DNA of 64,000 nt from Ruminococcus flavefaciens 007c (GTDB lineage Bacteria > Bacillota > Clostridia > Oscillospirales > Ruminococcaceae): assembly GCF_000571935.1 (NCBI RefSeq), contig NZ_ATAX01000028.1, positions 476,824 through 540,823 on the forward strand, written 5' to 3'. Of the stretch, positions 63,961-64,000 are shown one piece after another (position 1 is the first letter of the stretch; the number at the start of each line of letters is the position of its first letter). The notes under the pieces were generated by a model that had not been told where the DNA came from, searched no databases, and saw nothing but the letters and a program-made list of their open reading frames with translations. Made by a program: the position numbers and the translations under genes.

Positions 63961-64000
63961 AAATAAGTCGCCTGAGGGCAACAGTCTTCAGGCAGACACT

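Overview
The window looks like a chromosome segment of a low-to-mid GC, Gram-positive anaerobe of the Oscillospiraceae, most like Ruminococcus. The signs are a sensory-type [FeFe]-hydrogenase with the HydF maturase, spore-germination genes spoVAD/spoVAE, strong TTGACA-17-TATAAT promoters with AGGAGG-type ribosome sites, and ArgR boxes of the TGAAT/ATTCA type. The genus is inferred from gene content only.

Layout. 1-17.2 kb is ordinary chromosome in short transcription units: a truncated sugar-binding lipoprotein-like protein with a degenerate GGDEF membrane protein, a DivIVA-like coiled-coil protein with a sensory hydrogenase, a glycerol-1-phosphate dehydrogenase/HAD phosphatase pair, a DUF4846 protein, a methyltransferase, CorA, an HSL-type esterase, an ECF sigma/anti-sigma pair, a tail-anchored protein with a HEPN-like motif, a P-loop kinase with a SUKH immunity protein, and lysA.

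17,569-39,314 is an integrative element of about 21.7 kb inserted in the 3' end of a tRNA-Glu gene. A 23-bp identical repeat of the tRNA end marks both borders, repeated AATAAAGAACAA sites lie just inside each border, and a tyrosine integrase sits next to the intact tRNA. From left to right it carries AbiEi/AbiEii with a palindromic operator, a small HTH regulator, five tRNA genes (Glu, His, Tyr, Glu, Ser), and then, on the minus strand, a run of five closely spaced genes: a PLD/SF2-helicase/DUF3427 protein, a NUDIX hydrolase, a SIR2-domain protein of 1042 aa, a DUF4365-like nuclease fused to an SF1 helicase, and a proteasome-beta-like (Ntn) protein whose start overlaps the helicase stop. SSB, a MobC-like protein with a nearby 14-bp inverted repeat (oriT candidate), a noncoding region with long direct repeats, a RepA-like ATPase, an excisionase-like HTH protein and a CHC2 zinc-finger protein form the transfer/replication part. 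No relaxase is visible, so the element is probably mobilised in trans or decayed. The SIR2-helicase-Ntn trio is visibly richer in A+T than its neighbours and is the best candidate here for an undescribed (probably anti-phage) system.

39.3-50.3 kb returns to chromosome: tRNA-Glu and tRNA-Met, spoVAE/spoVAD, a zinc-ribbon membrane protein, an AEC transporter, a P-type calcium ATPase, a MazF toxin, DUF2809 and HydF, a SUFU-domain protein and L-lactate dehydrogenase.

50.3-62.9 kb is an arginine biosynthesis cluster, argG-cupin-GNAT-argH-small membrane protein-argC-CdiI-like-argJ-three PH-domain genes (the third frameshifted)-argB-argD-LURP-like-argF, preceded by three ArgR-box-like sites. ArgJ, ArgB, ArgC, ArgD, ArgF, ArgG and ArgH together take glutamate to arginine by the acetyl-recycling route. 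The end holds a SHOCT-domain gene with an in-frame TGA, a DUF3592-like protein and a promoter for a gene beyond the window.
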